Assembly (NCBI GenBank): GCA_964621755.1
Contig: CAZUPI010000043.1
Coordinates: 1 to 21,292 of the forward strand
Length of the DNA stretch: 21,292 nt
Direction of reading: 5' to 3'
Origin: UMGS1696 sp964621755
GTDB lineage: Bacteria; Bacillota; Clostridia; Oscillospirales; CAG-272
Below the pieces are notes generated by a model that made no database searches, was not told the origin of the DNA, and worked only from the letters and a program-made list of their open reading frames with translations. This document shows, one piece after another, positions 20,705-21,292 of this stretch. Position numbers and translations under genes: made by a program. Each line of letters starts with the position of its first letter. Position 1 is the stretch's first letter.

Positions 20705-21292
20705 TCAAACCTCCATGTGATACACTTTTTTAAATGTATCATCATAAAAAATTTTATGTACTTCTTCTATTACAGTATCAATATTATACTCATCGTATAG
20801 TTTCAGATAAGCAATTCGTTTTACCGGTTCATAACCTGTTAAGGCTATAAAGGTTTCTTTGGAAACATATACATTCAAGAAACCACTTCTCGAATCAGAA
20901 TTACAGGTTCCGACGATATTTATTGTTTTATCCTCTGCGTGATGTGCATGATTGCTATGGGATAATTCATATATTGAACGCAGTTGTAGTTTTCCGTCAG
21001 AAAAAATTGACATATTGGTTCCGGTGGGAACAAGAGCATCGTATAATCCCAATTCTGTGTTTTGCTCTTTCTCAAGAATTGTCAAGGAAATATGTGAATA
21101 ACGTGTATTATCAATAATTGCATACGTTTTATATATACTCTTTACAGAATTCAGTTCTGCTACAAAAGCATTATAGTCTATTTCATAATCTACTTGTGAA
21201 AAGTAAGGTACGCTATCTAATTGTGAAAAAGAGTTTTCAATCTCGTCTGCTCTGTCATATAATTGAGCCACATCAACACTTATCGTTATATC
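20705..21292 (-). CDS. MacB-like extracellular-domain protein, partial at window edge
   Basis: The minus-strand frame is open from the right edge (DITISVDVAQLYDRADEIEN) to TGA at 20707-20705. It reads as the extracellular core domain of a MacB/FtsX-type permease: mixed alpha/beta, with SQVDYEIDYNAFVAELNSV, a His-rich turn SHSNHAHHAEDK, and GFLNVYVSKETFIALTG. It ends at KKVYHMEV without the three membrane helices that normally follow such a domain. Either those helices are encoded by a separate gene, or the protein has one upstream helix only. GTG 21271 is not preceded by a convincing ribosome binding site, so the gene continues beyond the window. It is coupled to the ATPase by the GGAGG inside its last codons. 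Confidence 0.65.
   Translation of the reverse strand, partial: DITISVDVAQLYDRADEIENSFSQLDSVPYFSQVDYEIDYNAFVAELNSVKSIYKTYAIIDNTRYSHISLTILEKEQNTELGLYDALVPTGTNMSIFSDGKLQLRSIYELSHSNHAHHAEDKTINIVGTCNSDSRSGFLNVYVSKETFIALTGYEPVKRIAYLKLYDEYNIDTVIEEVHKIFYDDTFKKVYHMEV

Noticed and set aside
1..21292. CRISPR array, insertion sequence or prophage
   Set aside because: No spaced repeats, transposase, integrase or phage gene was seen; the only tandem repeats are the two short duplications reported.

Overview
The window looks like a chromosome segment from an anaerobic, Gram-positive member of the Clostridia, probably a gut Oscillospiraceae/Ruminococcaceae-type organism. The evidence is sigma-A promoters with 17-bp spacers, AGGAGG-type ribosome binding sites, compact hairpin-plus-T-tract terminators, lipoprotein signal peptides, and a surface protein ending in a hydrophobic segment plus KKK. 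The taxonomic call is inference. Everything reads on the + strand except the last 1.2 kb and some decayed fragments near 8.5-8.8 kb.

Region 1 (1-5500) is a metal/tetrapyrrole acquisition block. It opens with the ATPase half of an exporter-fold ABC protein whose frame is broken just upstream. Next comes a consensus promoter overlapped downstream by a 16-bp palindrome. A CbiK-type chelatase, a small flavodoxin, a FecCD permease, a FecE ATPase and a FecB-like lipoprotein follow. A second copy of the palindrome precedes the flavodoxin, so one metal- or haem-responsive repressor may control both halves. The block ends at a strong terminator at 5453-5498. Import by FecBCDE with a chelatase and an electron donor suggests uptake of haem or another metal-tetrapyrrole and handling of its metal in the cytoplasm.

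Region 2 (5500-10930) holds a MacB-type ABC pair (ATPase plus 757-residue FtsX permease). A 670-bp graveyard of gene fragments on both strands follows. Then come two tandem paralogous XRE-type regulators, closed by a terminator.

Region 3 (10930-20140) holds a VanZ-like membrane protein, a double-hairpin intergenic element, and two translationally coupled paralogous serine esterases. After these come a secreted CBM9-like/discoidin-like surface protein, an orphan solute-binding lipoprotein, a tRNA-Leu(UAG) with its own consensus promoter, and a large cytoplasmic glycoside-hydrolase-like protein. Esterases, glycan-binding surface protein, binding lipoprotein and hydrolase fit a glycan-utilisation neighbourhood, although each is probably its own transcription unit and no sugar permease is present.

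Region 4 (20141-21292, minus strand) is visibly more A/T-rich. It carries a 5'-truncated (by the window edge) MacB-like extracellular-domain protein and an ABC ATPase whose 3' end is lost exactly where the hydrolase gene ends, which points to a rearrangement junction near 20140-20160.

The strongest candidates for something not well described are the CbiK-flavodoxin-FecBCDE haem/metal block with its repeated operator, the tandem XRE regulator pair, the non-LPXTG surface-anchor signal, and the junction at the right end.
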